Shown here in pieces: positions 24,373-32,997 of a DNA stretch of 37,677 bases. Positions within the stretch are counted from its first letter, which is position 1. Each line of letters starts with the position of its first letter. Origin of the DNA: Planctomycetota bacterium (GTDB lineage: Bacteria; Planctomycetota; PUPC01; JACPCR01). The stretch spans positions 1 to 37,677 of the forward strand of contig JAQBXN010000083.1 in the NCBI GenBank assembly GCA_027625095.1. Reading direction: 5' to 3'. The translations under genes were made by a program, and so were the position numbers. The notes below the pieces were generated by a model, which ran no database searches, had not been told where the DNA came from, and worked only from the letters and a program-made list of their open reading frames with translations.

Positions 24373-24446
24373 CAGGCCAGGAGGGATTCGAACCCCCAAC
24401 ATTCGGATTTGGAATCCGACGCTCTGCCAGTTAGAGCTACTGGCCT
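24373..24446 (-). tRNA. tRNA-Trp (anticodon CCA)
   Basis: Complete cloverleaf on the minus strand: acceptor AGGCCAG/CTGGCCT (7 bp), D stem GCTC/GAGC, anticodon stem TCGGA/TCCGA with loop TTCCAAA giving CCA, T loop TTCGAAT, discriminator G. The 3' CCA is not encoded. Its place between tuf and secE is the classical one. Confidence 0.97.
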
Positions 24447-24626
24447 ATTTTCCGGCGCATGATGCCGTCCTGGCCGTCATACCCTCAGACTCCTTTTTTT
24501 TGATTATGGGCAAAAACCCATCACCGGCAGGCCCCTGCCCGCCCCCAGCATTTAATTAAGATCAGCTTCACCCAAGTCAAAAAAATACAACCCATTCGGT
24601 GAGACTGATTTAGCGCACAAATAGCT

Positions 24627-24663
24627 GCAGAAAGAAGCTGAAACTTGTTCAGCCTCTTTCTGC
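24627..24663 (-). other. 16-bp hairpin between tuf and tRNA-Trp
   Basis: 24627-24642 pairs with 24648-24663 through 16 positions with a single G-U, loop 5 nt. It begins about 36 bp after the tuf stop. No T-run follows, so full intrinsic termination is unlikely; it could protect the tuf mRNA 3' end or be an RNase III/processing site before the tRNA. Confidence 0.75.
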
Positions 24664-24699
24664 GCGTGTCATTTCAAACTATATGTTCAGGTTCGCAAC

Positions 24700-25896
24700 C
24701 TACTGAAGAATTTTCGTGACGACGCCTGCACCGACAGTACGGCCACCTTCACGAATGGCGAAGCGAACTTCCTGCTCCATTGCGATCGGACAGATCAGCT
24801 CAACCGTGAACTTGGCGTTATCGCCGGGCATGACCATCTCAACACCCTCTGCCAATTCGATACCTCCGGTCACATCGGTGGTACGGAAGTAAAACTGGGG
24901 CCGATAACCCGGGAAGAATGGCGTATGACGGCCTCCTTCATCCTTCGAAAGGACGTAAACCTCGGCCTCAAACTTGGTGTGAGGAAGAATCGAGCCAGGC
25001 GCTGCGATCACCATTCCGCGCTCGACATCGTCTTTGCCAATTCCACGGAGCAGAACACCGACATTATCACCCGCTTGACCTTCTGTCATTTCCTTATTGA
25101 ACATCTCGACACCCGTGGCAACCGTCTTGCGGGTGTCACGAATACCTACTATTTCAACGTCATTTCCAACAACCACCTTTCCTCGCTCGATACGGCCGGT
25201 GACGACCGTTCCGCGGCCCTTGATGCTGAAGACATCCTCAACAGGCATCTGGAACGGCATATCAACCGCACGCTCTGGCGTCGGAATATAATTGTCTACC
25301 GCATCCAACAGTTCCTGAATACAAGCAGTCTTCTCGGGATCGTCGGGAAACTGCAGAGCCGGGAGAGCCGAACCTTTGATGATAGGAATATCATCACCAG
25401 GAAAGTCGTACTTCGTAAGCAGTTCACGAAGCTCAAGCTCAACCAATTCGAGGAGCTCTTCGTCATCAACGAGGTCAATCTTGTTGAGGAAGACGACCAG
25501 GGCGGGCACGTTCACTTGACGGGCAAGAAGAATGTGCTCACGCGTCTGAGGCATGGGACCGTCATTTGCCCCGACGACGAGAATAGCACCGTCCATCTGG
25601 GCAGCACCGGTAATCATATTCTTGATGAAGTCCGCGTGCCCCGGACAGTCAATGTGTGCGTAGTGGCGGTTCTTGGATTCATACTCTACGTGGGAGACGG
25701 AAATCGTCACAATCTTGCTGGCATCTCGAACAGTTCCACCCTTGGCAATATCCGCATATGACTTCTTGGTGGCGAGCCCCTTTGCAGCCTGAACAAATGT
25801 CAGAGCCGCGGTCAGGGTCGTCTTGCCATGGTCAATGTGGCCGATAGTGCCGACATTTACGTGTGGCTTAGTTCTTTCAAATTTTTCCTTAGCCAT
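24700..25896 (-). CDS. tuf: Elongation factor Tu
   Basis: 398 residues. GGAGAG precedes the ATG. The GTPase motifs are GHIDHGKTT (G1), DCPGH (G3), NKID (G4) and SAL (G5). The switch I/G2 region reads SYADIAKGGTVRDASKIVTI and then SVSHVEYES instead of the common KARGITINTSHVEY. The catalytic Thr of G2 aligns, but the preceding Arg-Gly becomes Lys-Ile and the loop is two residues longer. Domains 2 and 3 (GRGTVVTGRIERG; GGRHTPFFPGYRPQFYFRTTDVTG) are standard. I recall this switch I from planctomycetes. It delivers aminoacyl-tRNA to the ribosome; three tRNA genes lie upstream and tRNA-Trp downstream. Confidence 0.98.
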   Translation of the reverse strand: MAKEKFERTKPHVNVGTIGHIDHGKTTLTAALTFVQAAKGLATKKSYADIAKGGTVRDASKIVTISVSHVEYESKNRHYAHIDCPGHADFIKNMITGAAQMDGAILVVGANDGPMPQTREHILLARQVNVPALVVFLNKIDLVDDEELLELVELELRELLTKYDFPGDDIPIIKGSALPALQFPDDPEKTACIQELLDAVDNYIPTPERAVDMPFQMPVEDVFSIKGRGTVVTGRIERGKVVVGNDVEIVGIRDTRKTVATGVEMFNKEMTEGQAGDNVGVLLRGIGKDDVERGMVIAAPGSILPHTKFEAEVYVLSKDEGGRHTPFFPGYRPQFYFRTTDVTGGIELAEGVEMVMPGDNAKFTVELICPIAMEQEVRFAIREGGRTVGAGVVTKILQ

Positions 25897-26015
25897 CTAA
25901 GCTCTCCTATAAAACGAGCAACGACAAACAAATACAAAATAGTTGAGAACTACAATTCCTGCGCCGGCCCCCTGAATCCCTTTGGGAAATCCCGAGGGCA
26001 TCGACACAGCCTCAG

Positions 26016-26090
<75 letters not shown>

Positions 26091-26146
26091 CGAAACGGAG
26101 CAAACAAAGCTCACTCCAAACAAAGAGCACCCAGCACTCTCTTCTG

Positions 26147-26218
<72 letters not shown>

Positions 26219-26270
26219 GTTTCCTGTGTCAGGTAATTCACAATACTTGCGAAAAAACGTTCACAGAAAC

Positions 26271-26355
26271 TGGTGGGCAGAGAGGGACTCGAACCCCCGA
26301 AGGCTATGCCAGCAGGTTTACAGCCTGCCCCCTTTGACCACTTGGGTATCTGCCC
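26271..26355 (-). tRNA. tRNA-Tyr (anticodon GTA)
   Basis: Acceptor GGGCAGA/TCTGCCC, anticodon stem GCAGG/CCTGC around CTGTAAA, long type-II variable arm (TGGCATAGCCTTC), T loop TTCGAGT, discriminator A. CCA is encoded at 26271-26273. It is the first gene of the tRNA-tuf-rpoBC-rps transcript. Confidence 0.97.
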
Positions 26356-26449
26356 ACTCAAAAAAATTTGCGCTTAAGCTGTTATTCAGACAACTACTTA
26401 TGCGCTGCTTCCTGTCCCCGATTTGAGGGGCTGATTTGAAAAGTTGGGG

Positions 26450-26477
26450 ATTATAGCAACGCCCTAAGCCCTTTCAA
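26450..26477 (-). promoter_or_regulatory. Sigma70-type promoter of the tRNA/tuf/ribosomal block
   Basis: On the minus strand TTGAAA (26472-26477) and a perfect TATAAT (26450-26455) are separated by 16 bp. Transcription would start near 26443, about 88 nt before tRNA-Tyr; the leader holds a small CCCC/GGGG hairpin at 26416-26430. Nothing else is seen between here and the gene starting at 26640. Confidence 0.75.
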
Positions 26478-26639
26478 TCCAGAACCATGAATCTGAATAA
26501 ATGCTTGGAACGTTTTCATGGGCCAGAAGTGAATGCACGCCCGGCTTCTTGAACGGTCCAATTCAACATTTAGCCCAGTAATCTACGTTAAAAACCTGCC
26601 ACCGCCTCCCGCCGTTGCAGACCGTCGGGTGACATCCAT

Positions 26640-27920
26640 TCACTCGACAAGGGCACACATCACTCGCTTCATTACTTCTTCTGATTCGGGGGCGACATAG
26701 GAAGCGGACAGTTCATACCCGCCTTCTTCAAAAGAATGTGCAAGGGGAATATACCCTGGGATGCCATCTCCGTATCCAGCAACTGCTATGAAGAGATCAG
26801 GGTGTTGCTCCTGAACAAAAAGCTGATATTGAACGAACGGCTCTCCAGGCAGATGCACAATTCTGATTTTGTCTCCAAGACGAAGGCTGGTGAACGGAAT
26901 GGTCTTACCTGCCTGAACCCACTGAAGGTAGACCAATGCCATTGCGGCATGTTTTCGACGAGCCTGGGATAATTCGGAGTCAGCAATCGCAGCCAGCAAA
27001 CCACTTTCATTCAGCTGTTGCCCGGGTGGCAAAGCAACAAGCTCGGTCTGCCACTGGAAACTCTCTGCCTCCACTTTTTCACTGTTACCTTCCGCTTCAC
27101 AGATTGCCTTATACATCCGTTCGCTGAGTGCGGGCCGAACCGGCTTCGAACCGTCGTTGTATTTGCCGGCACCGATGTTGCCCGCGCACCCTGTAAAATA
27201 AAGGTGCATAGCCGCCTGTTCGGCGGTCAGACGCTCCCTCGCCAGGCCAGCAAAATCGACGGTCACACAACCATCGCCGTAGTAGCTCATGGGGTGGGTG
27301 GCGTAGTAATGCATGGCCGCAAGTTTTTCGTCGTTGTTCCAGAAGCTGATGGTCTTCAGGATCGGATCGATGATGCCTTCTTCCATCGCACGGAGCGCCG
27401 GATCCTGGCAACTGCTGCCGCGCATGGCCTGGACTTTGCCTTCCACTCTGTTGATTCGCCGATTGGCCCCAACCCGTTCCACCTTTGCTTGACCTCTGGC
27501 AATATGCGTCACCGGCTGCGCTCTGTTCAGAGAATCCTTTGCAAAGAGCGCTACCTGGCCCACGCACGATCTCAGAAATGATTCGTTAACAAATTCCGGC
27601 AGACCGTACCGGCTGGTCAGCCGTTGCGCCGCAAGGTCCGTCAAAGGAGCATTGTGCTGATGGACGCACTGAACAGCTACCCGATCGGGCTCAGTGCCTA
27701 CCGCCTCGGCAATACACTCACGCCACAAGACATGATCTTCAGCGCGGATTTCACACCAGTCGACAGCGCACAGAACTACAGGATCTTGAGTGCTATCCAG
27801 CAGGATGATGCCCTGAGCGAAAAGCGGATCGGTGATGTGTAAAACGGGCTTAATCCAACCACCGCACAGGGGGTGACCAAACGGCGGCGTAACGACTGTT
27901 CGGAAGACTGAAAGTTTCAT
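26640..27920 (-). CDS. Neutral/alkaline ceramidase N-terminal-fold protein
   Basis: 426 residues. The N-terminal VVTPPFGHPLCGG, the VQCVHQHNAP metal-type His-x-His segment, the ATHPMSYYGDG...VDFAGL region and the FTGCAGNIGAGKYNDGS segment correspond to blocks of the neutral/alkaline non-lysosomal ceramidase family. The protein has no C-terminal immunoglobulin-like domain and no signal peptide, so it is probably cytosolic, unlike secreted ceramidases. Short ceramidase-fold proteins of this kind are common in planctomycetes and their substrates are mostly unknown. It lies alone; the next gene on the same strand ends 250 bp upstream. Confidence 0.75.
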   Translation of the reverse strand: MKLSVFRTVVTPPFGHPLCGGWIKPVLHITDPLFAQGIILLDSTQDPVVLCAVDWCEIRAEDHVLWRECIAEAVGTEPDRVAVQCVHQHNAPLTDLAAQRLTSRYGLPEFVNESFLRSCVGQVALFAKDSLNRAQPVTHIARGQAKVERVGANRRINRVEGKVQAMRGSSCQDPALRAMEEGIIDPILKTISFWNNDEKLAAMHYYATHPMSYYGDGCVTVDFAGLARERLTAEQAAMHLYFTGCAGNIGAGKYNDGSKPVRPALSERMYKAICEAEGNSEKVEAESFQWQTELVALPPGQQLNESGLLAAIADSELSQARRKHAAMALVYLQWVQAGKTIPFTSLRLGDKIRIVHLPGEPFVQYQLFVQEQHPDLFIAVAGYGDGIPGYIPLAHSFEEGGYELSASYVAPESEEVMKRVMCALVE

Positions 27921-28169
27921 AGGAATTCAAAACCGGCTAACCGAGAGTGAAAACAAGATAGGAATTGCGAGTTATAGATGAAGGCTTCAGAGAGCCTGCT
28001 TGAGGTAACTATTTCATTGATTCAAACTATGGGCGTTAGTCTATAAAGCAAGGCGCGCAGGTTACGCGGCCCGCGAGAATCGCTCACCGCATCCGACTCT
28101 CCGCGGACAAGCAGGAAGCAGTGGAGTTCGGCGGCCGCCCAACATTCCAACACCTCCTTCTGCTCCGCA

Positions 28170-29279
28170 TCACCTCTCTTCCGCTCTCCATCGCTCAAGC
28201 GGATGGCTTCTTTCGGCCATTGGCAGGTTCACTCGCGCGCCGTTCTGCCGGTGCGATTCATAGATACCCAGGATCATCTCCAGGGCAAGCATTCCCTCGG
28301 CGCCGCTGCTCGGCGGCTCTGTGCCGGTTTCTATGGCCTTAAACATTTTCTTATACATGGTAATGATGGGCTCCTCGATGGTGATTCCATCTGCCTCAAC
28401 CGGCTTCCAGTTCAGGTCGCTCGGGTAGCCTTCCATGGGGCGATCCAGGTGCCAGAGGATGGGGCCGTTCTCGCCGTATTCCGTGGCACGTACGGCGAGC
28501 TGACCCTCAGTACCGATGACGTCGAATCCGTAGTTTCTATTGTTCCGCTTGGCGAAGGGTAGAAAGTGAATCTCACCGGAGATGCCGTTTTCAAATCCGT
28601 ACTGTGCGAGGACCCGGTGGCCCAGAACGAGGCCCGAATCCCGATCCTTGGGTGACATCTCCTTGGCCTCCATGATGTCGCCAATCCCGGCCAATCGGTT
28701 GTCCACGAATACCGTCCCAGACACCCAGGCCGGCGGGCCCGCCATGCACATCATCATGTCGGTGATGTGAGTACCCATCTCCATAAATTCATTCCCACTC
28801 TTACGTCCGGCTTTATTTCGCCCACGCACAAGCACGACATCACCAATGAGTCCGCCAGCAATCAGTTCCTGTGTCTTGATAGTGAATGCGTTTACATGAT
28901 TTTGCTGGTTGATGGAAAACTTGACTCCAGCCGCTCTGGCTGCGGCGACCATTTCGTCTGCTTCAGCAGGATCAATGGAAATCGGTTTTTCACAGAGGAT
29001 ATTTATTCCGTGCCTGGCAGCGGCCATGGCCGGCGCATGATGACCGCGGGTCTGCGTCGCTACGACGACGAGATCGAGATCCGCCTCACGATACATTTTT
29101 TCGAAGTCGGTGAACTGAGATTCAATGCCGTATTGTTCACCGGTCTTTTTCAGATTCTCTTCAAAGACATCACAGAGAGCGACGCAATCTCCGTTAGGGA
29201 CGGACTCAATGGACTTCAAATGATGGCGGCCCATGCCACCACAGCCGACCAAGCCGATGCGGTAGGTTTTATTGGACAT
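28170..29279 (-). CDS. Gfo/Idh/MocA-family NAD(P)-dependent oxidoreductase
   Basis: 369 residues. The N-terminal Rossmann fold starts RIGLVGCGGMGRHH with the GxGxxG-type turn; the family motif CEKPIS follows at about residue 96. The C-terminal catalytic domain has the GTHITDMMMCMAG helix with the conserved His. No Tat or Sec leader is present, so it is cytosolic. Enzymes of this family oxidise or reduce sugars, inositols or amino sugars; the substrate cannot be read here. It is transcribed towards the ceramidase-fold gene and divergently from hisS, with 194 bp between the starts. Confidence 0.88.
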   Translation of the reverse strand: MSNKTYRIGLVGCGGMGRHHLKSIESVPNGDCVALCDVFEENLKKTGEQYGIESQFTDFEKMYREADLDLVVVATQTRGHHAPAMAAARHGINILCEKPISIDPAEADEMVAAARAAGVKFSINQQNHVNAFTIKTQELIAGGLIGDVVLVRGRNKAGRKSGNEFMEMGTHITDMMMCMAGPPAWVSGTVFVDNRLAGIGDIMEAKEMSPKDRDSGLVLGHRVLAQYGFENGISGEIHFLPFAKRNNRNYGFDVIGTEGQLAVRATEYGENGPILWHLDRPMEGYPSDLNWKPVEADGITIEEPIITMYKKMFKAIETGTEPPSSGAEGMLALEMILGIYESHRQNGARVNLPMAERSHPLERWRAEER

Positions 29280-29473
29280 GGTTTTTCTTAAGAGTTGAGA
29301 ATAGATTCAGGCAGTGGAAGCAGGCATCCACCGGCAACGATGTTCTAGGTTGGATACGAAAAATGGAATTTAAAGCAACTGTTTGGTGAAGTTCGATAGA
29401 TGTACGCTATTCCCTGCAAAGTCCTAATCGGTCGCTATGCTTCCGCCCCTTCACTCTTGTTCTGCACAAAAAA

Positions 29474-30820
29474 ATGTCTGTTAGTACCAAGCCTCCAAGT
29501 GGCATGCGCGACTTCCTGCCGGAGGCTGTCAATAAACGAAAATATGTCATTGAGGTCATCGAGCGGGTTTACAAACTGCATGGGTTTGTGCCGCTCGAAA
29601 CGCCCAGTATGGAGAATCTCTCTGTTCTGCTGGGCAAGTATGGCGAGGAAGGCGACCAGCTTATTTATCGGCTGCTGCACCGTGGCGAAAAACTGACCCG
29701 GGCACTGGACGAGGGAACCTTCACCGAGGACGACCTGGCCGAGCTCGGCATGCGCTACGACCTCACCGTCCCCCTTGCGCGTGTAGTAGCACAGTACCGG
29801 AACGATCTCCCCAGATACTTCAAGCGTTATCAGATTCAGCCCGTATGGCGTGCGGATCGGCCCGCAAAAGGACGCTTCCGAGAGTTCTTTCAATGCGACG
29901 CAGATATCACAGGAACCGAATCGCTGATGGCCGAGGCAGACGTCCTCAACGCGGTGACCAGCATCCTCAACAAGCTTGGCTTCAACAACTGCCAGATTGA
30001 CCTCAATCACCGCGGTCTGCTGCGGGGGATGATTCTTGCTGCAGGTATTGAACCCAAACTTGAAGGCACTACGCTGACCGCACTCGATAAGCTTGACAAA
30101 ATAGGTGAAGAAGGTGTTCTGGATGAGATGCAGGAAAAGGAGATCTCCAAAGAAAGCGCACAGAAACTTCTTTCACTGGTGGCGGTCACTGGAGAGGCCT
30201 CGAACGATGAGATATTTGCCCATCTCCGAAGCGATCTCAGAGAGGGAGTAGGAGCTGCGGCATTGGCCGACCTCAAGACGCTTCTCCATCTATGCAGCGA
30301 ATCACCGGCGGGGGGGATGCTGAAGCTTACCCCCCGGCTGGCACGGGGGCTCAGCTACTATACCGGCCCGATATTCGAAATTACATCTACCGATTTCAAG
30401 GGTTCACTGGGAGGGGGCGGACGGTATGACAACCTGATTGGGATGTTCGGTAAACAGCAGATTCCGGCAGTCGGATTCTCGATTGGTCTGGAACGAATCC
30501 TTTTGTTGATGGATGATCTGGGCCTCTACCCCGATGTCGAAACACGGGCCAAAGTGCTGGTTTGCGCTTTGAAGGATACACCACTTGAAGGGGTCATCTC
30601 ACTGGCGGGCCAATTACGTGAACGGGGAATTGCCGTGGAAATCTATCCGGATCAGCACAAGCTGGGCAGGCAAATCGGGTACGCGGATGAACTAAAGATA
30701 CCGTTCGTAATTATCGTTGGGGAAGAGGAGATTCGGAACCAGCGATATGGACTGAAAGAATTGGTATCGGGCGAACAGGAAGCGCTCGATGTTGATGGGC
30801 TGATCGAAAAACTTAGTTAA
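29474..30820 (+). CDS. hisS: Histidyl-tRNA synthetase
   Basis: 448 residues. Class II motifs are seen: motif 1 region (FVPLETPSME), motif 2 (YQIQPVWRADRPAKGRFREFFQCDAD) and motif 3 (AVGFSIGLERILLLM). The histidine-specific signature RGLSYYTGPIFE and the GGGRYDNL loop identify the amino acid. The C-terminal anticodon-binding domain is about residues 360-448. The insertion between motifs 2 and 3 is long, closer to eukaryote/Bacteroidetes-type HisRS than to the E. coli form. Only an A-rich tract, no clear Shine-Dalgarno, precedes the ATG. Confidence 0.96.
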   Translation: MSVSTKPPSGMRDFLPEAVNKRKYVIEVIERVYKLHGFVPLETPSMENLSVLLGKYGEEGDQLIYRLLHRGEKLTRALDEGTFTEDDLAELGMRYDLTVPLARVVAQYRNDLPRYFKRYQIQPVWRADRPAKGRFREFFQCDADITGTESLMAEADVLNAVTSILNKLGFNNCQIDLNHRGLLRGMILAAGIEPKLEGTTLTALDKLDKIGEEGVLDEMQEKEISKESAQKLLSLVAVTGEASNDEIFAHLRSDLREGVGAAALADLKTLLHLCSESPAGGMLKLTPRLARGLSYYTGPIFEITSTDFKGSLGGGGRYDNLIGMFGKQQIPAVGFSIGLERILLLMDDLGLYPDVETRAKVLVCALKDTPLEGVISLAGQLRERGIAVEIYPDQHKLGRQIGYADELKIPFVIIVGEEEIRNQRYGLKELVSGEQEALDVDGLIEKLS

Positions 30821-31129
30821 CTGGCATCCGCTCCGACCTGTTGTCTGGGCTGAGCGGTGAACGAGGTATCCGGCCATGAACTGTGGATACAGTTAGCCGA
30901 GAGCCTGATTCATGCCTCGGTTCTGACCGGGGGATCTGATTTCATGCATGCCGCCTTCCTGTTCCGACAGGCAACCCCATGTCTTGAATCGCTGGAACTC
31001 GTAGCTTGCGCTTACAGGTGCTTCCAGCATCGCAGTGGGAAGTGACCGTCCGTCTATCACTGTCTTTTACAAAGTTGCCCGTTGCCGATGTGAAAGCCCT
31101 GATCACGCGGGCCAGCACAAAATGATTGC
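30821..31129. other. Intergenic stretch without a recognised gene
   Basis: Lies between the convergent ends of hisS and the GT2 glycosyltransferase. Short frames on either strand show no family or good ribosome site. One small inverted repeat (CCGAG...CTCGG near 30898-30921) is present. I see no tRNA, no T-tailed terminator and no clear coding signal. Confidence 0.6.
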
Positions 31130-31822
31130 CTACGAGAAAAATCGGTACTTCAGGATGCAATAGAGTGCCCTGACTCCATCCTTCCATCCAATCTTCTTGC
31201 CTTCATCGTAGGTGCGGCCGTAATAGGAAATGCCAACCTCATAGATACGGACATTCAGCCTGGCGACCTTGGCCGTCATTTCCGGCTCGATGCCGAATCT
31301 CTTCTCTTTCAGATTCAATTGTTTCAGCACCTCAGACCTGAACACCTTGTAGCAGCACTCCATGTCCGTCAGATTGAGGTTGGTCATCATGTTGGAGAGC
31401 AAGGTAAGAAATTGATTGGCCTGGTAGTGCCAGAAAAAAAGCACTCGATGCGCGTCGTGGCCGACAAAGCGGGATCCGTAAACCACGTCCGCATTGCCCT
31501 TCAAAATAGGCGCGAGCAGGCGGGGAAACTCGCTCGGATCGTATTCCAAATCCGCATCCTGAACGATAACGATGTCGCCAGTGCATGCTTCAAAACCGGT
31601 CTGCAAGGCGCCGCCCTTCCCCTGATTCACCTCGTGTTTGATGATCGTGTAGAGACCGCTATCGAATTCATCGAGCAGTTCCCGAGTGCCATCGGTAGAC
31701 CCGTCGTCGACCAGGATGATCTCCTTCTGGATGTCACCGATATCCACGTCGAGTACTTTCTGGCAAAGCGCCCCGATGGTTTCCTTTTCGTTATATACAG
31801 GGATGACGATGGAGAGTTTCAT
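31130..31822 (-). CDS. Family 2 glycosyltransferase, polyprenol-phosphate mannose/glucose synthase type
   Basis: 230 residues from MKLSIVIPVYNEKETIG; a GTG six codons upstream (31840) is an alternative. The nucleotide-sugar site shows IILVDDGSTDGT and the metal-binding DAD of IVQDADLEYDP, followed by VYGSRFVG. The overall pattern (then NMMTNLNLTDMECCYKVFR) fits DPM1/ArnC-like enzymes that pass a sugar from GDP- or UDP-sugar to a lipid phosphate. No C-terminal membrane helix pair is present, so it is a soluble-type synthase on the inner membrane face. It follows rfbB by about 33 bp and is likely co-transcribed. Confidence 0.9.
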   Translation of the reverse strand: MKLSIVIPVYNEKETIGALCQKVLDVDIGDIQKEIILVDDGSTDGTRELLDEFDSGLYTIIKHEVNQGKGGALQTGFEACTGDIVIVQDADLEYDPSEFPRLLAPILKGNADVVYGSRFVGHDAHRVLFFWHYQANQFLTLLSNMMTNLNLTDMECCYKVFRSEVLKQLNLKEKRFGIEPEMTAKVARLNVRIYEVGISYYGRTYDEGKKIGWKDGVRALYCILKYRFFS

Positions 31823-31855
31823 AAGCTTTGGCGACGACACTCAGCGGCGGCCTGA

Positions 31856-32881
31856 TCAATCTTTAATGCCTCGTTCTTTGAGGTAGTGGCGGCGGTAATA
31901 ATCCTGATAGCCGCCGGCCTTGATGTTCTGCCACCACTCCTGATTCTGTTTGTACCAATTCACGGTTTCGGCGAGACCATCCTCAAAGCCGATCTGCGGG
32001 CCCCAGCCCAACTCCGCTTTGGCCTTGGACGCATCTATCGCATACCGCCGGTCATGGCCGGGGCGGTCTTTAACAAATGTGATGAGGTCTTCACTGGCGC
32101 CGACGAGCTCCAGGATGCGGTGAACGAGATCGATATTGGCCCATTCGTTTTCAGAACCAATGTTGTATGTCTCCCCGGGTTTACCGTTCAGGAGGACTGC
32201 CTCGATGGCTTTCGAATGATCAAGGGTGTGGATCCAATCACGGACATTCTTACCGTCGCCATAGACAGGCAGGGGCTTGCCTTCCATCGCGTTGCTGATC
32301 ATCAACGGGATCAGCTTTTCCGGGAATTGGTATGGCCCGTAATTGTTGGAACAGCGGGTTATAAGAACGGGCATCCCGAAGGTGTGGTGATACGAATGGA
32401 CGAGCAAATCCGCGCTGGCCTTGCTCGCTGAATACGGGTTGTGCGGCTGCAGCGGACTCGATTCGGTGAACGCGCCGGTGTCGCCAAGACTTCCGTACAC
32501 TTCGTCAGTGGAGACCTGCAAGAACCTGTCTATGCCATGTTCTTTTGCCCGGTCCAACAGATTGAGCGTCCCTTGAACATTGGTCTGCACAAATTCGGCT
32601 GCCCCGGCAATTGAGCGGTCCACGTGACTTTCGGCCGCGAAATTAATTACTGCAGATATGGAGTGCTGGCGGAGCAACAGGCTGACCAGATCGGCATTGC
32701 AGATGTCCCCGCAGACAAATTCATAGTTCTGATTTGCCTCCACCTCTTTCAGATTCTCAAGATTGCCGGCGTAGGTGAGTTTATCGAGATTGAGGACCTT
32801 GAATTCATCGTGCTCCTCAAGGATATACCGGACGAAATTCGAGCCGATAAAACCTGCTCCACCAGTGACGAGTATATTCAT
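31856..32881 (-). CDS. rfbB: dTDP-glucose 4,6-dehydratase
   Basis: 341 residues, normal length. The NAD-binding TGGAGFIGSNF is at residues 6-16; the catalytic STDEVYG (Thr-Asp-Glu) and YSASKASAD (Tyr-x3-Lys) are intact, as is RCSNNYGPYQFPEKLIPLMI. The ending RRYAIDASKAKAELGW is typical. It converts dTDP-glucose to dTDP-4-keto-6-deoxyglucose, the entry to dTDP-rhamnose and other deoxysugars for surface glycans. The partner genes rfbA, rfbC and rfbD are not in the window. Confidence 0.96.
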   Translation of the reverse strand: MNILVTGGAGFIGSNFVRYILEEHDEFKVLNLDKLTYAGNLENLKEVEANQNYEFVCGDICNADLVSLLLRQHSISAVINFAAESHVDRSIAGAAEFVQTNVQGTLNLLDRAKEHGIDRFLQVSTDEVYGSLGDTGAFTESSPLQPHNPYSASKASADLLVHSYHHTFGMPVLITRCSNNYGPYQFPEKLIPLMISNAMEGKPLPVYGDGKNVRDWIHTLDHSKAIEAVLLNGKPGETYNIGSENEWANIDLVHRILELVGASEDLITFVKDRPGHDRRYAIDASKAKAELGWGPQIGFEDGLAETVNWYKQNQEWWQNIKAGGYQDYYRRHYLKERGIKD

Positions 32882-32997
32882 AGGTCTTGTCGCGTTTGTT
32901 GGTGCTGCATCCCGCCCATCGGGGCGAAAGTATCGAAGGGTCCCCGATCAGTGTCAATGGATTCAGCCCGCGCACAGATGAGACGACCGCGGCTAAT

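Noticed and set aside
24447..24620. Second promoter for tRNA-Trp/secE (TTGACT near 24570 on the minus strand)
   Set aside because: The -35-like word is good but no convincing -10 lies at the right distance.
30857..31045. Small 62-residue gene between hisS and the GT2 gene
   Set aside because: No Shine-Dalgarno, no recognisable family and no supporting composition; ends in TGA without a sensible continuation.
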